Notes: generated by a model from the letters alone, not told the origin. Shown: positions 52,846 to 62,264, numbered from the stretch's first letter. The stretch: DNA of 64,000 nucleotides from Pseudomonas brassicacearum (GCF_003732265.1 NZ_MOBK01000001.1:1116001-1180000), one strand, 5' to 3'. Translations and numbers: made by a program.

Positions 52846-54234
52846 ATGAACCGTTTTGCTGTGGCCTGCGCGCTAGGGATAGTGTCGGGCTGCGCCAGCC
52901 ACCCCCAGCCAACGTATCAACCGCCGGCATTGACCGTGCAACTGGTGTTCAAACAGGCACCGCTGGAAAACTCGGTGATGCGCGATGGCGACATCGTCAG
53001 CTATCAGGTGCATACCCCGCCGGTGTTGGCCAACGGCTTGCCGAGCGTTGTTCAATTGCAAACCAATTGCAGCGCCCCTGACGTGAAAATGCTGTTTCTC
53101 GACCGCTACTTTTCCACCAGACCGGATTCAAGTCACGTTCATCAGCAACTGACGCAGGACGTGCCCAACGTACTGGCGGCCGAGCTGACGCAAAACCCCT
53201 CGTTCGGTGAGGCCTGCGTTCGCGTGGCACCGTCTGACTGGCGCATCGTCCAGCGAAGCGAAGACCAGCGCTGGTTGATGATCGACGTCAACAGCGTCAG
53301 GACCGAAGGTGGCATCAGTCATTTCTGGGGCGCCATCGATGAGCCCGTACTGCTTTCAGACAAAAGCAACATGGAGCTTTACGGGCAGTCCCGCGAACGC
53401 TACGAAGTGGATTGCACTCGCCAGACCTACCGCGTCTTGAGCACGTTCAAACTCGGCAAGACCCATCAGGTGGCGTTGGGTGAAGTGCTGAACAATCCGG
53501 CGCAACACGCCTTCGCACAGGCTGGCGCAGCAGTCCGGCTGTTGTTGAATGCAGCCTGTGGCTCAACCGAGCAGCGCTCGACATTGCCCGCCTACACGTC
53601 ACGCCTCAAGTCGCCGCAAAGCTTCGCGCCGGCCCCTGTCCCTGCGTCGGTGCTGAAGGCGATCAACGACCTCAAGCTTGCACCACCCGCCCGCACACTC
53701 AAGCGCGTGGTGACCCGATCCAGCACGTATTCGGGATCGGGAATCACATTGCTCCTGGACACCGACCCGCAGAGCGGCCAGGTGCGCCAGCGATGGAAGG
53801 ATGCGCCGGTCGATCGCTGGACGATCTCGTTCCGCGGCTTGCTCACCCTGGCTCAGCAGTCCCCGCTGGCCGACAACAGACGTTCGCTCCCCACCTCCGG
53901 GGCCACGGATACCGTGCAACTCGGCTTCACCGGGGACTGGCAAAAAATGCCGGTGGGTGCTGCTCTGGAAATACGCGCGGAAAAACGCGAGCGCCATACG
54001 CTCGACGGCGAACGAATGTTCTCCGAACGGCTTCTGTGCACCGTGGAACGGGTATTCGAGGCGAGTCAGGTCAACCAGCAACTGCGCGGCGGCGCCAAAG
54101 AAGTCAGTTGCCGATTTGACAACGATCCGGCCACCAGCCGCGGCAGCAAGTATTACTACCTCGAAGAGTACGGTTACTTTTTCCGGGCCGCTTACCCAAG
54201 CGGCGCGACAACGTTGCTCGAAGTCGAAGAATAA
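52846..54234 (+). CDS. Large lipoprotein with surface-adhesin-E-like repeats
   Basis: A 462-residue predicted lipoprotein with lipobox IVSGC17. The central part (about residues 125-230) has a pattern like the surface-adhesin protein E/CNP1 domain (DWRIVQRSEDQRWLMIDVNSV ... HFWGAIDEP ... YEVDCTRQTYRVLS). The C-terminal half, from about residue 280, has a different Arg/Ser-rich domain with paired Cys. AGGAAG precedes the ATG. It ends 3 nt from the convergent GntR gene. Function unknown; an outer-membrane or periplasmic location is likely. Confidence 0.8.
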   Translation: MNRFAVACALGIVSGCASHPQPTYQPPALTVQLVFKQAPLENSVMRDGDIVSYQVHTPPVLANGLPSVVQLQTNCSAPDVKMLFLDRYFSTRPDSSHVHQQLTQDVPNVLAAELTQNPSFGEACVRVAPSDWRIVQRSEDQRWLMIDVNSVRTEGGISHFWGAIDEPVLLSDKSNMELYGQSRERYEVDCTRQTYRVLSTFKLGKTHQVALGEVLNNPAQHAFAQAGAAVRLLLNAACGSTEQRSTLPAYTSRLKSPQSFAPAPVPASVLKAINDLKLAPPARTLKRVVTRSSTYSGSGITLLLDTDPQSGQVRQRWKDAPVDRWTISFRGLLTLAQQSPLADNRRSLPTSGATDTVQLGFTGDWQKMPVGAALEIRAEKRERHTLDGERMFSERLLCTVERVFEASQVNQQLRGGAKEVSCRFDNDPATSRGSKYYYLEEYGYFFRAAYPSGATTLLEVEE

Positions 54235-54237
54235 AGC

Positions 54238-54954
54238 TCAGGCGTCACCCGCCGAAAAACGGTCGCGACTGTTGGTCAGGTGCAGCCACATCGCCGCCCG
54301 CGCCGCGTCCGGGTCCTGACGCTTGATGGCGTTGAGAATCGCCTCGTGTTCGAGGTTGGCGAGTTGCCCCAACTTGCTCAGATCCGCCGCACCGCGTTCG
54401 GCGGCATTGACGCGGGTGCGCGGGATCATCGCACTGCCCAAGTGCTGCATGATGTCGGTGAAGCACACATTGCCGGTGGCTTCGGCAATCAACAGGTGGA
54501 AGCGCTTGTCGGCCTCGACGCAACTGTCGTTGTTGGCCAGCAAGCTCTGATAATCGTCCAGCGCTTCACGCATCTGCGCCAGTTGCAGCTCCGTACGACG
54601 CGTCGCCGCCAGCGCAGCGGCCTGGGTTTCCAGGCCCATGCGCAACTCCAGAATGCTGCGCACCCCCAGCGCGGTGTCGACGTTCAGCCGCAAGCCCTGC
54701 TCCGGCGCGCGTTCGATGACAAACGTGCCGATGCCGTGACGGGTTTCCACCAACCCTGACGCCTGCAATTTCGAGATCGCCTCGCGCACCACGGTGCGGC
54801 TGACGCCGTGTGCCTGAACGATCGAGTTTTCCGACGGTAACTTGTCTCCCGGCAACATCTGGCCGAGCAGGATGCTCTGGGTCAGCTTGGCGACCAGGTC
54901 GTGCGCGAGGTTGTGGCTGCGCCTTGGGGCTGGCGTGTCGAGGACAGTTTGCAT
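54238..54954 (-). CDS. FadR-type GntR family transcriptional regulator
   Basis: A 238-residue regulator with a winged helix (GDKLPSENSIVQAHGVSRTVVREAISKLQASGLVETRHGIGTFV) and an FCD ligand domain with metal-ligand-type residues (FHLLIAEATGN, HEAILNAI). It faces the transporter and gudD operon across a promoter carrying a matching FadR-type operator, so it likely represses it until sugar acid is bound. The ATG giving MQTVLDTP is chosen with GGAT upstream. Confidence 0.92.
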   Translation of the reverse strand: MQTVLDTPAPRRSHNLAHDLVAKLTQSILLGQMLPGDKLPSENSIVQAHGVSRTVVREAISKLQASGLVETRHGIGTFVIERAPEQGLRLNVDTALGVRSILELRMGLETQAAALAATRRTELQLAQMREALDDYQSLLANNDSCVEADKRFHLLIAEATGNVCFTDIMQHLGSAMIPRTRVNAAERGAADLSKLGQLANLEHEAILNAIKRQDPDAARAAMWLHLTNSRDRFSAGDA

Positions 54955-55031
54955 GGCGATGATCCGGAAACGGGGCTGACGGAATCGTAGCACCGCGAGA
55001 GGATTGGGATCTCCAGAAAATAGCGCTCAAC

Positions 55032-55176
55032 TTGTATGACAACACTCAACAAATACGACGATTTCACGTCTGCAACCCACATAGCGAAACCAGAAAAAGC
55101 ATAAAAAAGCGCCGTTACCTCACCATTTTGTTGGACATAACCGCTTGCACAATAAAAAAATGCAGTTGTATGATGT
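55032..55176 (+). promoter_or_regulatory. Promoter and GntR operators for the glucarate operon
   Basis: TTGCAC (55145-55150) and TATGAT (55169-55174), 18 nt apart, form a sigma-70 promoter. TTGTATGACAA at 55032-55042 fits the FadR-subfamily operator TNGTNNNACNA exactly. A related TTGTATGATGT at 55166-55176 covers the -10. Repressor bound there would block RNA polymerase. Confidence 0.65.
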
Positions 55177-55226
55177 CTAGCAACAACGCGACACCCCGCA
55201 TAAAAATAATCAGTGGGAGAAACCAA

Positions 55227-56573
55227 GTGAATACATCCGTATCAGGGATGCACGACGGTGCCGATTCGGTCCTGAAGTCCGCCATCTCGAAAGTGAAACG
55301 CCACGTCCTGCCGCTGTTCGTCATCATGTTCATCGTCAACTACATCGACCGTGTGAACATCGGCTTCGTCCGCGCCCACATGGAACACGACCTGGGAATC
55401 GGCGCTGCCGCCTACGGCCTCGGTGCCGGGCTGTTCTTCATCGGTTACGCGCTGTTCGAAGTCCCCTCCAACATCCTCCTGCAAAAAGTCGGCGCACGCA
55501 TCTGGCTGACCCGCATCATGCTGACCTGGGGCCTGGTGGCCGCCGGCATGGCGTTCATCCAGAACGAAACCCACTTCTACATCCTGCGATTCCTGCTGGG
55601 TGTGGCCGAAGCCGGGTTCTTTCCGGGGGTGATTTATTACTTCACTCGCTGGTTGCCCGGCGTGGAGCGCGGCAAGGCGATTGCGATCTTTCTCAGTGGC
55701 TCGGCGGTGGCCTCACTGATCTCCGGCCCGCTGTCCGGGTTGCTCCTGCAACTCAACGGTTTCGGATTGCACGGCTGGCAGTGGATGTACTTCATTGAAG
55801 GGATGTTTTCGGTCGGGCTGTGCGTGTTCGTCTGGTTCTGGCTGGACTCCAAACCCCACGACGCCAAATGGCTGAGCCGCGAAGAACAGGACGCGCTGGT
55901 CAACGCCATCGAGGACGAACAACTGGCCCGCGAAGCCGCAACGCCGATCAAACCGTCGTTGGGCAAACTGCTCAAGGATCGTCAGATCATTCTGTTCTGC
56001 CTGATCTACTTCTTCATCCAGCTGACCATCTATGCCGCGACCTTCTGGCTGCCGAGCATCATCAAGAAGATGGGCGACCTCAGTGATATTCAGGTCGGGT
56101 TGTTCAACTCGATCCCGTGGCTGCTGTCGATTATCGGCATGTACGCCTTTGCTTCTCTGTCAGCCAAATGGAAACACCAGCAAGCCTGGGTGGCTGCTGC
56201 GCTGTTGATTGCCGCCGCCGGGATGTTCATGTCGACCACGGGCGGGCCGATCTTTGCCTTTGTTGCGATCTGCTTTGCGGCGCTGGGTTTCAAATCCGCT
56301 TCGTCGCTGTTCTGGCCGATCCCCCAGGCGTATCTGGATGCGCGGATCGCCGCTGGCGTGATTGCGCTGATCAACTCGGTGGGCAACCTCGGCGGTTTCG
56401 TTGCGCCGACCACTTTCGGCCTGCTGGAAGAACACACCGGTTCGATTCAGGGCGGCCTGTACGGGCTGGCCGCGACCTCGATCATCGCCGCGATCATTGT
56501 CTTTGCCGCACGCAACACACCGAAAACCGCACCGGCCGCTGCGCTGGGCAAACCAACGCCCAACCACGCCTGA
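55227..56573 (+). CDS. MFS transporter, anion:cation symporter family, GudP-like
   Basis: A 448-residue 12-helix transporter of the anion:cation symporter family (LFVIMFIVNYIDRVNIGFVR, GVAEAGFFPGVIYYFTRWLPGVERGKAIA). The start is GTG with GGGAG 8 nt upstream; longer readings run into the promoter. It lies 24 nt before gudD with a shared promoter, so it most likely imports D-glucarate or galactarate. Confidence 0.88.
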   Translation: MNTSVSGMHDGADSVLKSAISKVKRHVLPLFVIMFIVNYIDRVNIGFVRAHMEHDLGIGAAAYGLGAGLFFIGYALFEVPSNILLQKVGARIWLTRIMLTWGLVAAGMAFIQNETHFYILRFLLGVAEAGFFPGVIYYFTRWLPGVERGKAIAIFLSGSAVASLISGPLSGLLLQLNGFGLHGWQWMYFIEGMFSVGLCVFVWFWLDSKPHDAKWLSREEQDALVNAIEDEQLAREAATPIKPSLGKLLKDRQIILFCLIYFFIQLTIYAATFWLPSIIKKMGDLSDIQVGLFNSIPWLLSIIGMYAFASLSAKWKHQQAWVAAALLIAAAGMFMSTTGGPIFAFVAICFAALGFKSASSLFWPIPQAYLDARIAAGVIALINSVGNLGGFVAPTTFGLLEEHTGSIQGGLYGLAATSIIAAIIVFAARNTPKTAPAAALGKPTPNHA

Positions 56574-56597
56574 TCCGTTGTTTATAAGGACAAGAAA

Positions 56598-57941
56598 ATG
56601 CACCCACAAGACTGCGCAAAAGCCCCGATCATCACCAGCATGCAGGTGGTTCCGGTGGCCGGCCACGACGGCATGCTGCTCAACCTGAGCGGCGCCCATG
56701 GTCCGTTTTTCACCCGCAATATCGTGATCCTCAAGGACAACGCCGGTCACACCGGTGTCGGTGAAGTACCGGGTGGCGAGCGTATTCGCCAGACACTGGA
56801 GGACGCCCGCGCGCTGGTGGTTGGCAGCCCGATCGGCACGTATCAGAAGATCCTCAACCAGGTGCGCCAGACCTTTGCCGATCGCGATGCGGGCGGTCGC
56901 GGTTTGCAGACGTTCGATCTGCGCATCACCATTCACGCGGTCACTGGTCTGGAAGCCGCCCTGCTCGACTTGCTCGGCCAGCACCTGGACGTGCCGGTCG
57001 CCGCCCTGCTTGGCGAAGGCCAGCAGCGTGACGAAGTGAAGATGCTCGGTTACCTGTTTTACGTCGGGGATCGCCAGCAGACAGACTTGGCCTACCGCAG
57101 CGAACCGGACGCCGATAACGACTGGTTCCGTGTGCGTCATGAGCAAGCCATGACCGCTGACGCGGTGGTCCGTCTGGCTGAAGCCGCCCACGCCCGCTAC
57201 GGCTTCAAGGACTTCAAGCTCAAGGGCGGAGTGCTCAGTGGCGATGAAGAAATCGAAGCCGTCACCGCACTGGCCGAACGCTTTCCGGAGGCGCGCATTA
57301 CCCTCGATCCGAATGGCGCGTGGTCACTCAAGGAAGCCATTCGCTTGTGCCGGGACCAGCACCGCGTTCTGGCCTACGCCGAAGACCCGTGCGGCGCGGA
57401 AAACGGTTACTCGGGGCGTGAGGTCATGGCCGAGTTCCGCCGTGCCACCGGGCTGAAAACCGCGACCAACATGATCGCCACCGACTGGCGGGAAATGGGC
57501 CACGCCATCCAGTTGCAATCGGTGGACATTCCGCTGGCCGACCCGCATTTCTGGACCATGCAGGGTTCGGTTCGCGTGGCGCAGATGTGCCATGAATGGG
57601 GCCTGACCTGGGGTTCGCACTCCAACAACCACTTCGATATTTCCCTGGCGATGTTCACCCACGTCGCGGCGGCTGCGCCGGGTGAAATCACCGCCATCGA
57701 CACCCATTGGATCTGGCAGGACGGCCAGCGCCTGACCAAAGCCCCACTGCAAATCGTCGGTGGTTGTGTGCAGGTGCCGAAGAAACCGGGGCTAGGGGTT
57801 GAATTGGACATGGACCAATTGGCCAAGGCCCATGAACTGTACAAAGGCATGGGGCTGGGGGCGCGGGATGACAGCGTGGCGATGCAATTCCTGATCCCGG
57901 GCTGGAAATTCGATAACAAACGGCCGTGCCTGGTGCGCTGA
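56598..57941 (+). CDS. gudD: Glucarate dehydratase
   Basis: A 447-residue enolase-superfamily acid-sugar dehydratase. It has the Lys base in FKLKGG, metal ligands Asp in TLDPNGAW, Glu in YAEDPCG and Asn in [11 protein letters not shown], and the catalytic His in [11 protein letters not shown]. It dehydrates D-glucarate (and often L-idarate) to 5-dehydro-4-deoxyglucarate. AAGGAC lies upstream. It is the last gene of the module; the aldolase/dehydratase for the next step is not in this window. Confidence 0.95.
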   Translation: MHPQDCAKAPIITSMQVVPVAGHDGMLLNLSGAHGPFFTRNIVILKDNAGHTGVGEVPGGERIRQTLEDARALVVGSPIGTYQKILNQVRQTFADRDAGGRGLQTFDLRITIHAVTGLEAALLDLLGQHLDVPVAALLGEGQQRDEVKMLGYLFYVGDRQQTDLAYRSEPDADNDWFRVRHEQAMTADAVVRLAEAAHARYGFKDFKLKGGVLSGDEEIEAVTALAERFPEARITLDPNGAWSLKEAIRLCRDQHRVLAYAEDPCGAENGYSGREVMAEFRRATGLKTATNMIATDWREMGHAIQLQSVDIPLADPHFWTMQGSVRVAQMCHEWGLTWGSHSNNHFDISLAMFTHVAAAAPGEITAIDTHWIWQDGQRLTKAPLQIVGGCVQVPKKPGLGVELDMDQLAKAHELYKGMGLGARDDSVAMQFLIPGWKFDNKRPCLVR

Positions 57942-57958
57942 CTTCTGCCGCTGTACTC

Positions 57959-58052
57959 CTTGTAGGAGCGAGCCTGCTCGCGAAGGGGCCGGCACATTCA
58001 ACATGGATGGCGCCTGACACTCCGACTTCGCGAGCAGGCTCGCTACTACAAG
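57959..58052. repeat. REP pair between gudD and ampR
   Basis: Inverted units TGTAGGAGCGAGCCTGCTCG and its complement CGAGCAGGCTCGCTACTACA. The ampR stop codon lies inside the right arm. Confidence 0.92.
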
Positions 58053-58930
58053 GGTGGCGTTTCGGATGCTTGCAGTAACCACTCCTTGAATGCCGTCATT
58101 GCCGCCGTTTCGGGGCGAGACTGCAAGCGGGTCAACCAGTAGCTGCCGGTGGTGATGCCGATGGCGAACGGTTGCTCGATGGCACCGGCCGCCAGTTGAC
58201 GGGAAAACATCAGCGGCGGCGCCAATGCAATGCCAGCACCTTGAAGCGCGGCCTCCATCATCGCCAGCGAAGAGTCGAAAACAATATTCCTGGTGGGTGC
58301 CGTGTTGGGCGGTAGCCCGCAGGCCAGAAACCACTCGGGCCATTCGTCGATACGGTAAGAACGTAACAACGTTTGTTTCAACAGATCCTCAGGCGAATTC
58401 AACTGCCGGGCCAGTTCGGGAACGCACAGCACCGACAGCGGCGCCTCGATCAACCGCAACGCTTCAATCCCGTGCCAGGCGCCCGCGCCAAAACGAATGG
58501 CGTAATCCAGCCCCTCAGCGGCCACGTCCACCCGATTGTTATTGGTCGACAGCCGTAAATCTATGAACGGATGTTTCTCCTGGAAGTCCGCCAGCCGCGG
58601 CAACAACCACCCGACCGCAAACGTCCCCACCGCCCCCACTGTCAACACATCCCGATAGTGCCCGCCTTCGAACCGCTCAAGCGTTTCGGCGATTCGGTCA
58701 AAGGATTCACGCAGTACCGGCAGCAAGGTTTCACCCTCACTGGTCAGCATCAGCCCGCGTGGCAAGCGTTTGAACAGTGTTACGTTGAGTTGGGCTTCGA
58801 GGCTTTTGACCTGATGACTCACTGCCGCAGGCGTAACAAACAACTCCACCGCCGCCCGAGTGAAACTCAAATGGCGCGCGGAGGCCTCGAAAGCACGCAA
58901 CGCATTCAGCGGCAAGTGAGGACGAATCAT
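58046..58930 (-). CDS. ampR: LysR-type beta-lactamase regulator AmpR
   Basis: A 294-residue LysR protein very close to AmpR: it begins MIRPHLPLNALRAFEASARH, with HTH LFVTPAAVSHQVKSLE, and the effector-domain segments VGAVGTFAVGWLLPRL and NNNRVDVAAEGLDYAIRFG match the family. AmpR senses UDP-MurNAc-pentapeptide (repressing) and anhydro-muropeptides (activating) and controls ampC. It is divergent from ampC, the classic arrangement. Confidence 0.95.
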   Translation of the reverse strand: MIRPHLPLNALRAFEASARHLSFTRAAVELFVTPAAVSHQVKSLEAQLNVTLFKRLPRGLMLTSEGETLLPVLRESFDRIAETLERFEGGHYRDVLTVGAVGTFAVGWLLPRLADFQEKHPFIDLRLSTNNNRVDVAAEGLDYAIRFGAGAWHGIEALRLIEAPLSVLCVPELARQLNSPEDLLKQTLLRSYRIDEWPEWFLACGLPPNTAPTRNIVFDSSLAMMEAALQGAGIALAPPLMFSRQLAAGAIEQPFAIGITTGSYWLTRLQSRPETAAMTAFKEWLLQASETPPL

Positions 58931-59092
58931 GCCAACTCCATAGTTTTTCTAATGGCTCACCCGAAATATCGTCGTTTGTCGACGCTCGGCGGACTGCCTA
59001 GATTTGGCTCGCCTATCAGGTAACCCGATTTGCAAGAGCGCATGGAGTGTAGCGGGTTAACTTCATTACAACTCATGAAGAGTGGATCAGAA
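58931..59092. promoter_or_regulatory. ampR-ampC divergent control region
   Basis: This 162-bp space should carry the AmpR site and both promoters. Two candidates are visible: the palindrome TAGTTTTTCTA (with T-N9-A symmetry) near the ampR start, and ACTGCCTAGATTT at 58993-59005, which resembles the published AmpR-type TCTGCTCCAAATTT in 9-10 positions. The exact site is not certain. Confidence 0.5.
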
Positions 59093-60259
59093 ATGCTCAA
59101 ACACAAACTGCCGAGGCTTGCGTCCTACAGCGCTTTCGTACTTTTCCTCGGGACAGCCTCCTGTATGGCGGCGACACCGTCCGATCAGCAGCTCGAAACC
59201 CTGGTCAACGCCACCGTCAGCCCGGTCATGCAGCAACATAACATTGCCGGGCTCGCCGTCGCGATCACCCACAATGGTCAGCAGCATTACTTTAATTACG
59301 GCGTGGCCTCCAAAGAGGATCGCAAACCGGTCAGCCAGGACACCTTGTTCGAAATCGGCTCGGTCAGTAAAACCTTCGCCGCCACACTGGCCGGGTATGC
59401 CCAGGCCAACGGCAAACTGTCTCTGTCCGATACTGCCAGCACCGTTTTGCCAGCATTGCGCGGCAGTGCGTTCGATCGCATCAGTGTGTTGCAGCTGGGC
59501 ACTTACTCCGCTGGCGGGTTGCCGCTGCAGTTCCCCGACGACGCTGACCATGCAGACACGATGCTCAGTTACTTCAAACAATGGACACCGGTTTACCCTG
59601 CTGGCACCCATCGCCTGTATTCGAACCCAAGCATTGGGCTGTTCGGCTATCTCGCCGCCCACAGCATGGGCCAGCCGTTCGATGAACTGATGGAAAAAAC
59701 CTTGCTGCCGAAACTGGGCCTCAAGCACACCTACCTCAAGGTCCCGCAAGCGCAGATGGGGCTTTACGCTCAGGGTTACAACAAAGACGACAAGCCGGTG
59801 CGTGTCGGACCGGGCGCGCTGGATTCCGAAGCCTACGGCGTGAAAACCAGTGCCTCGGACCTGATTCGGTATGTTGAAGCGAACATGAAACCGGCAGGAC
59901 TGGAAAAGCCATTGCAGCAAGCCATCGCGACCACTCACACCGGTTACTACACGGTCGGTGAAATGACACAGGGGCTGGGCTGGGAGCTCTACCCTTACCC
60001 GGTCACGCTGGATCGGCTGCTCGCCGGCAACTCGACCGAGATGGCAATGGACGCTCACAAGGTCAAGTGGTTGAACCCGCCGCAGCCGCAACCGGAAAAC
60101 GTGTTGCTCAACAAAACCGGCTCCACGGGCGGCTTCGGTGCCTACGTTGCGTTTGTGCCCTCGAAGGACATCGGCATCGTGATCCTGGCCAACAAAAACT
60201 ACCCGAACCCGGAGCGGATCAAAATCGCTCACGCGATATTGAGTGCCTTGAGCGAATAA
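59093..60259 (+). CDS. ampC: Class C beta-lactamase AmpC
   Basis: A 388-residue serine beta-lactamase with a signal peptide cleaved about 25 residues in (CMAA-TPS). The catalytic motifs are complete: S90-VS-K93 (mature-numbering S64-x-x-K), Y176-S-N (YSN) and K341-T-G. It hydrolyses cephalosporins in the periplasm. It lies divergent from ampR and so is likely inducible. The ATG at 59093 is preferred over upstream in-frame codons lacking a ribosome site. Confidence 0.96.
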   Translation: MLKHKLPRLASYSAFVLFLGTASCMAATPSDQQLETLVNATVSPVMQQHNIAGLAVAITHNGQQHYFNYGVASKEDRKPVSQDTLFEIGSVSKTFAATLAGYAQANGKLSLSDTASTVLPALRGSAFDRISVLQLGTYSAGGLPLQFPDDADHADTMLSYFKQWTPVYPAGTHRLYSNPSIGLFGYLAAHSMGQPFDELMEKTLLPKLGLKHTYLKVPQAQMGLYAQGYNKDDKPVRVGPGALDSEAYGVKTSASDLIRYVEANMKPAGLEKPLQQAIATTHTGYYTVGEMTQGLGWELYPYPVTLDRLLAGNSTEMAMDAHKVKWLNPPQPQPENVLLNKTGSTGGFGAYVAFVPSKDIGIVILANKNYPNPERIKIAHAILSALSE

Positions 60260-60273
60260 CCACAAGCAACAGC

Positions 60274-60312
60274 AAAATGGGTGACCCTTCGAGGTCACCC
60301 ATTTTCTTTTTT
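60274..60312. terminator. Bidirectional terminator after ampC
   Basis: AAAATGGGTGACC ... GGTCACCCATTTT, a 13-bp stem with a TTCGA loop, followed by a CTTTTTT run on the plus strand and AT-rich ends on the minus side. Confidence 0.93.
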
Positions 60313-60320
60313 ACGCCTGC

Positions 60321-60689
60321 TTAATGCCGGGTTTCTGGCTTACCGCCAGATGCTTCCCTATCCGCAACAAGGTTGTCCCGCGCCTGAGCCACCAACAACT
60401 CGGCGACCATCGCCAACTGCTGAATCGAGAATATTTCACCGCGGTTCGGCGCTTCCAGTTTGGCGGCAAAATTCTCGAGCAGGGCCGTCAGCGACGCGAG
60501 GGTGTCGCAAGCTTGTTTCAGTAGCGTCCGCGTGTCGACTCCGGGGGCAATGGCGAATATAGGCTGGGGCGAGAGCATACGCCTGGGGCGTGGAATGACC
60601 GCCACGTCGATGGTCCCACACAGCTTCACAGGCGTGGGATGCTCGGAATCGTCAGGGATTTCTGCTTGAGGCTTGCTGAACTTTTTCAC
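60321..60689 (-). CDS. DUF3077/DUF6124-type small protein
   Basis: A 122-residue protein with the conserved core IFAIAPGVDTRTLLKQACDTLASLTALLENFAAKLE and SIQQLAMVAELLVAQA, a small family common and multi-copy in P. fluorescens-group genomes, of unknown function. GTG at 60689 is chosen because GGAGCC lies 8 nt upstream and it gives MKKFSKP, the usual start; an upstream ATG has no ribosome site. It is the distal member of a small cluster with a frameshifted relative. Confidence 0.78.
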   Translation of the reverse strand: MKKFSKPQAEIPDDSEHPTPVKLCGTIDVAVIPRPRRMLSPQPIFAIAPGVDTRTLLKQACDTLASLTALLENFAAKLEAPNRGEIFSIQQLAMVAELLVAQARDNLVADREASGGKPETRH

Positions 60690-60850
60690 AGGCGAGGCTC
60701 CTTTTTTCACGGGTGTTTTCATCCTTGGGTCCCTCGATGGCGCGGACTTCCACGAAGGCTAGCGGTGCGGGCTGACAGACACCAGTTCATCAAGTGCGAC
60801 ACAACTTGAAGGAAATTTCCGACGCCCGTGAAGGCGGATACTTCACCCGC

Positions 60851-60882
60851 AAAAAAATGGGCGATCGCCTGGATCGCCCATT
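60851..60882 (-). terminator. Terminator before the DUF3077-type gene
   Basis: On the minus strand AATGGGCGATC ... GATCGCCCATT is followed by seven T residues. It ends the 87-residue gene's transcript and isolates the downstream DUF3077-type gene. Confidence 0.88.
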
Positions 60883-60886
60883 GTCG

Positions 60887-61150
60887 TTACAGCGGCTGCA
60901 ATCGTCGTCCGATCACGTCCATCAAATCACAACCGTCACGCAGCGGAATCGCCAACACCCGCGCAAAATCCTGAAGCAACAGAGCATCACGGCCCATCCC
61001 CTCGCCCACGGACAAGGTTTCCAGCAGTTGGGTCACGCTACGAATGCGATAGGCCGCAGTGCCATGCAACACATCCACCGGCGCATCCGTATCAATCAGC
61101 AACGACGCAATTTGGCAATCGATGCCCGTAATCGGCATATATCTGGCCAT
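60887..61150 (-). CDS. Small hypothetical protein (87 residues)
   Basis: An 87-residue protein (MARYMPITGIDCQIASLLIDTDAPVD ...), with a predicted helical second half (SVTQLLETLSVGEGMGRDALLLQDFARVLAI). GAGGAGATCACTG precedes the ATG. It starts 15 nt after the stop of the DUF3077-type gene and is in an operon with it. No known domain is recognised. Confidence 0.68.
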   Translation of the reverse strand: MARYMPITGIDCQIASLLIDTDAPVDVLHGTAAYRIRSVTQLLETLSVGEGMGRDALLLQDFARVLAIPLRDGCDLMDVIGRRLQPL

Positions 61151-61165
61151 CAGTGATCTCCTCTC

Positions 61166-61533
61166 TCAATGCCGTACCGGTGGCTGAACGACAGGCGCAC
61201 CTTCGGGTGGATCAACGTTATCCAGCGCCTGGTTCACCAACAACTCGGCGATGACCGCCAACTGCTGAATCGAGAGCGCGACGTTACGCTTTGAGCCTTC
61301 CAGCTTGCAGGCCAGATCCGTAATCAGGACATTCAGAGACGCCAGGGTTTCGCAGGCATGACTTAGCAGGGTTATGGAATCGACGCCCGGAGTGATCGTG
61401 AAGACGTGGCTGATCGGGTCGGTATGACTGGGGTTTCGCAAGCGAGCGCTGACGGCGCGTTCTGTGGTTTCGGAAGATCGAGCGGATCGGTATCTGTCGA
61501 AGTTTCGGGAGGATTTGGAGTGATCTTTTTCAA
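61166..61533 (-). pseudogene. DUF3077-type gene with a frameshift
   Basis: The reading from a TTG at 61533 (AAAGGAGC 8 nt upstream) gives LKKITPNPPETSTDTDPL, the family N-terminus. A shifted frame gives ETTERAVSARL ... HVFTITPGVDSITLLSHACETLASLN ... SIQQLAVIAELLVNQALDN, the family C-terminus, ending at 61166. The two frames join around 61460-61490, so the gene is frameshifted or shorter in use. A sequencing error could also produce this. Confidence 0.65.
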
Positions 61534-61934
61534 TAGTGAAGCTCCTTTAAAGTAATGGAGCTACCCATCTCACTTCCACATGAGGGTGGCAGCTGAACGC
61601 AGGTGTGGAAGACCAGGCTAAAGGAGAACCTGGCGCACTGGAGAGTGCCCCGCGAACAGCCGCCATAACATGACAATGTTGGCATAAAATACCGCCATCA
61701 TGTGTTTTGGCCGTTCAGGCTCCTTTATACAACGACAGACTTCCACATCCGACCACTGATTTTGCAGCGGCCCGACAAAGGTATCGGCAGGTGGGTTGGC
61801 GCACCAGTTCATGGAGTACGACACGTCTCGCAGGAAATGTCCGACGCCTGTGCAGGCCAGCACACTGCGTCCTAGGACGTCCCTTCGCGATTACATCCCC
61901 ACCTCCAACCCGGGTAGGATTGCCCGCTTTTTAG
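61534..61934. other. 400-nt stretch without a supported gene
   Basis: No reading frame here has a convincing start, composition or domain. A short minus-strand reading (61618-61863) is noted but not accepted. The segment lies between the DUF3077-type cluster and the autotransporter relic and may be decayed DNA. Confidence 0.55.
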
Positions 61935-62256
61935 CCTGTCCACCACGCACTCAGTGATGACGTTCAAGTCGGCAAGACGCTCGATCTGGGTCAGGGCTGG
62001 TTTGTCGAACCGCAGGCGGGATTGCAAGTTGCGCGCATCAGCGGTGGGCGTTTCACCGCCAGCAATGGCCTGGATGTCGAACAGGACACGATGATGTCTG
62101 TACAGCCGTTTGCCGGGCTCATGCGCCGAGATCGGCGCTGGCGTTGCGGTGAAGGCAGCGGACAAACACAGCTTCTTCGCAGAAGCGGGCTACACCCATG
62201 GCAGCGAGATCAAGCAGCCGTGGGCGGTGACGGTCGGGTATCGCTATAACTGGTAA
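61935..62256 (+). pseudogene. Decayed C-terminal end of an autotransporter beta-barrel
   Basis: One frame reads DDVQVGKTLDLGQGWFVEPQAGLQVARISGG ... up to SVQ. A second, shifted frame reads AEIGAGVAVKAADKHSFFAEAGYTHGSEIKQPWAVTVGYRYNW-stop. Together they match the end of an autotransporter barrel, with a deletion and frame change between, and no start. This is the remnant of a large surface-protein gene. Confidence 0.75.
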
Positions 62257-62264
62257 CCCCCGAC

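Noticed and set aside
61618..61863. 81-residue minus-strand reading frame in the gene-free stretch
   Set aside because: Some composition looks protein-like, but there is no ribosome site at a plausible start and no recognisable domain; kept as doubtful rather than annotated.
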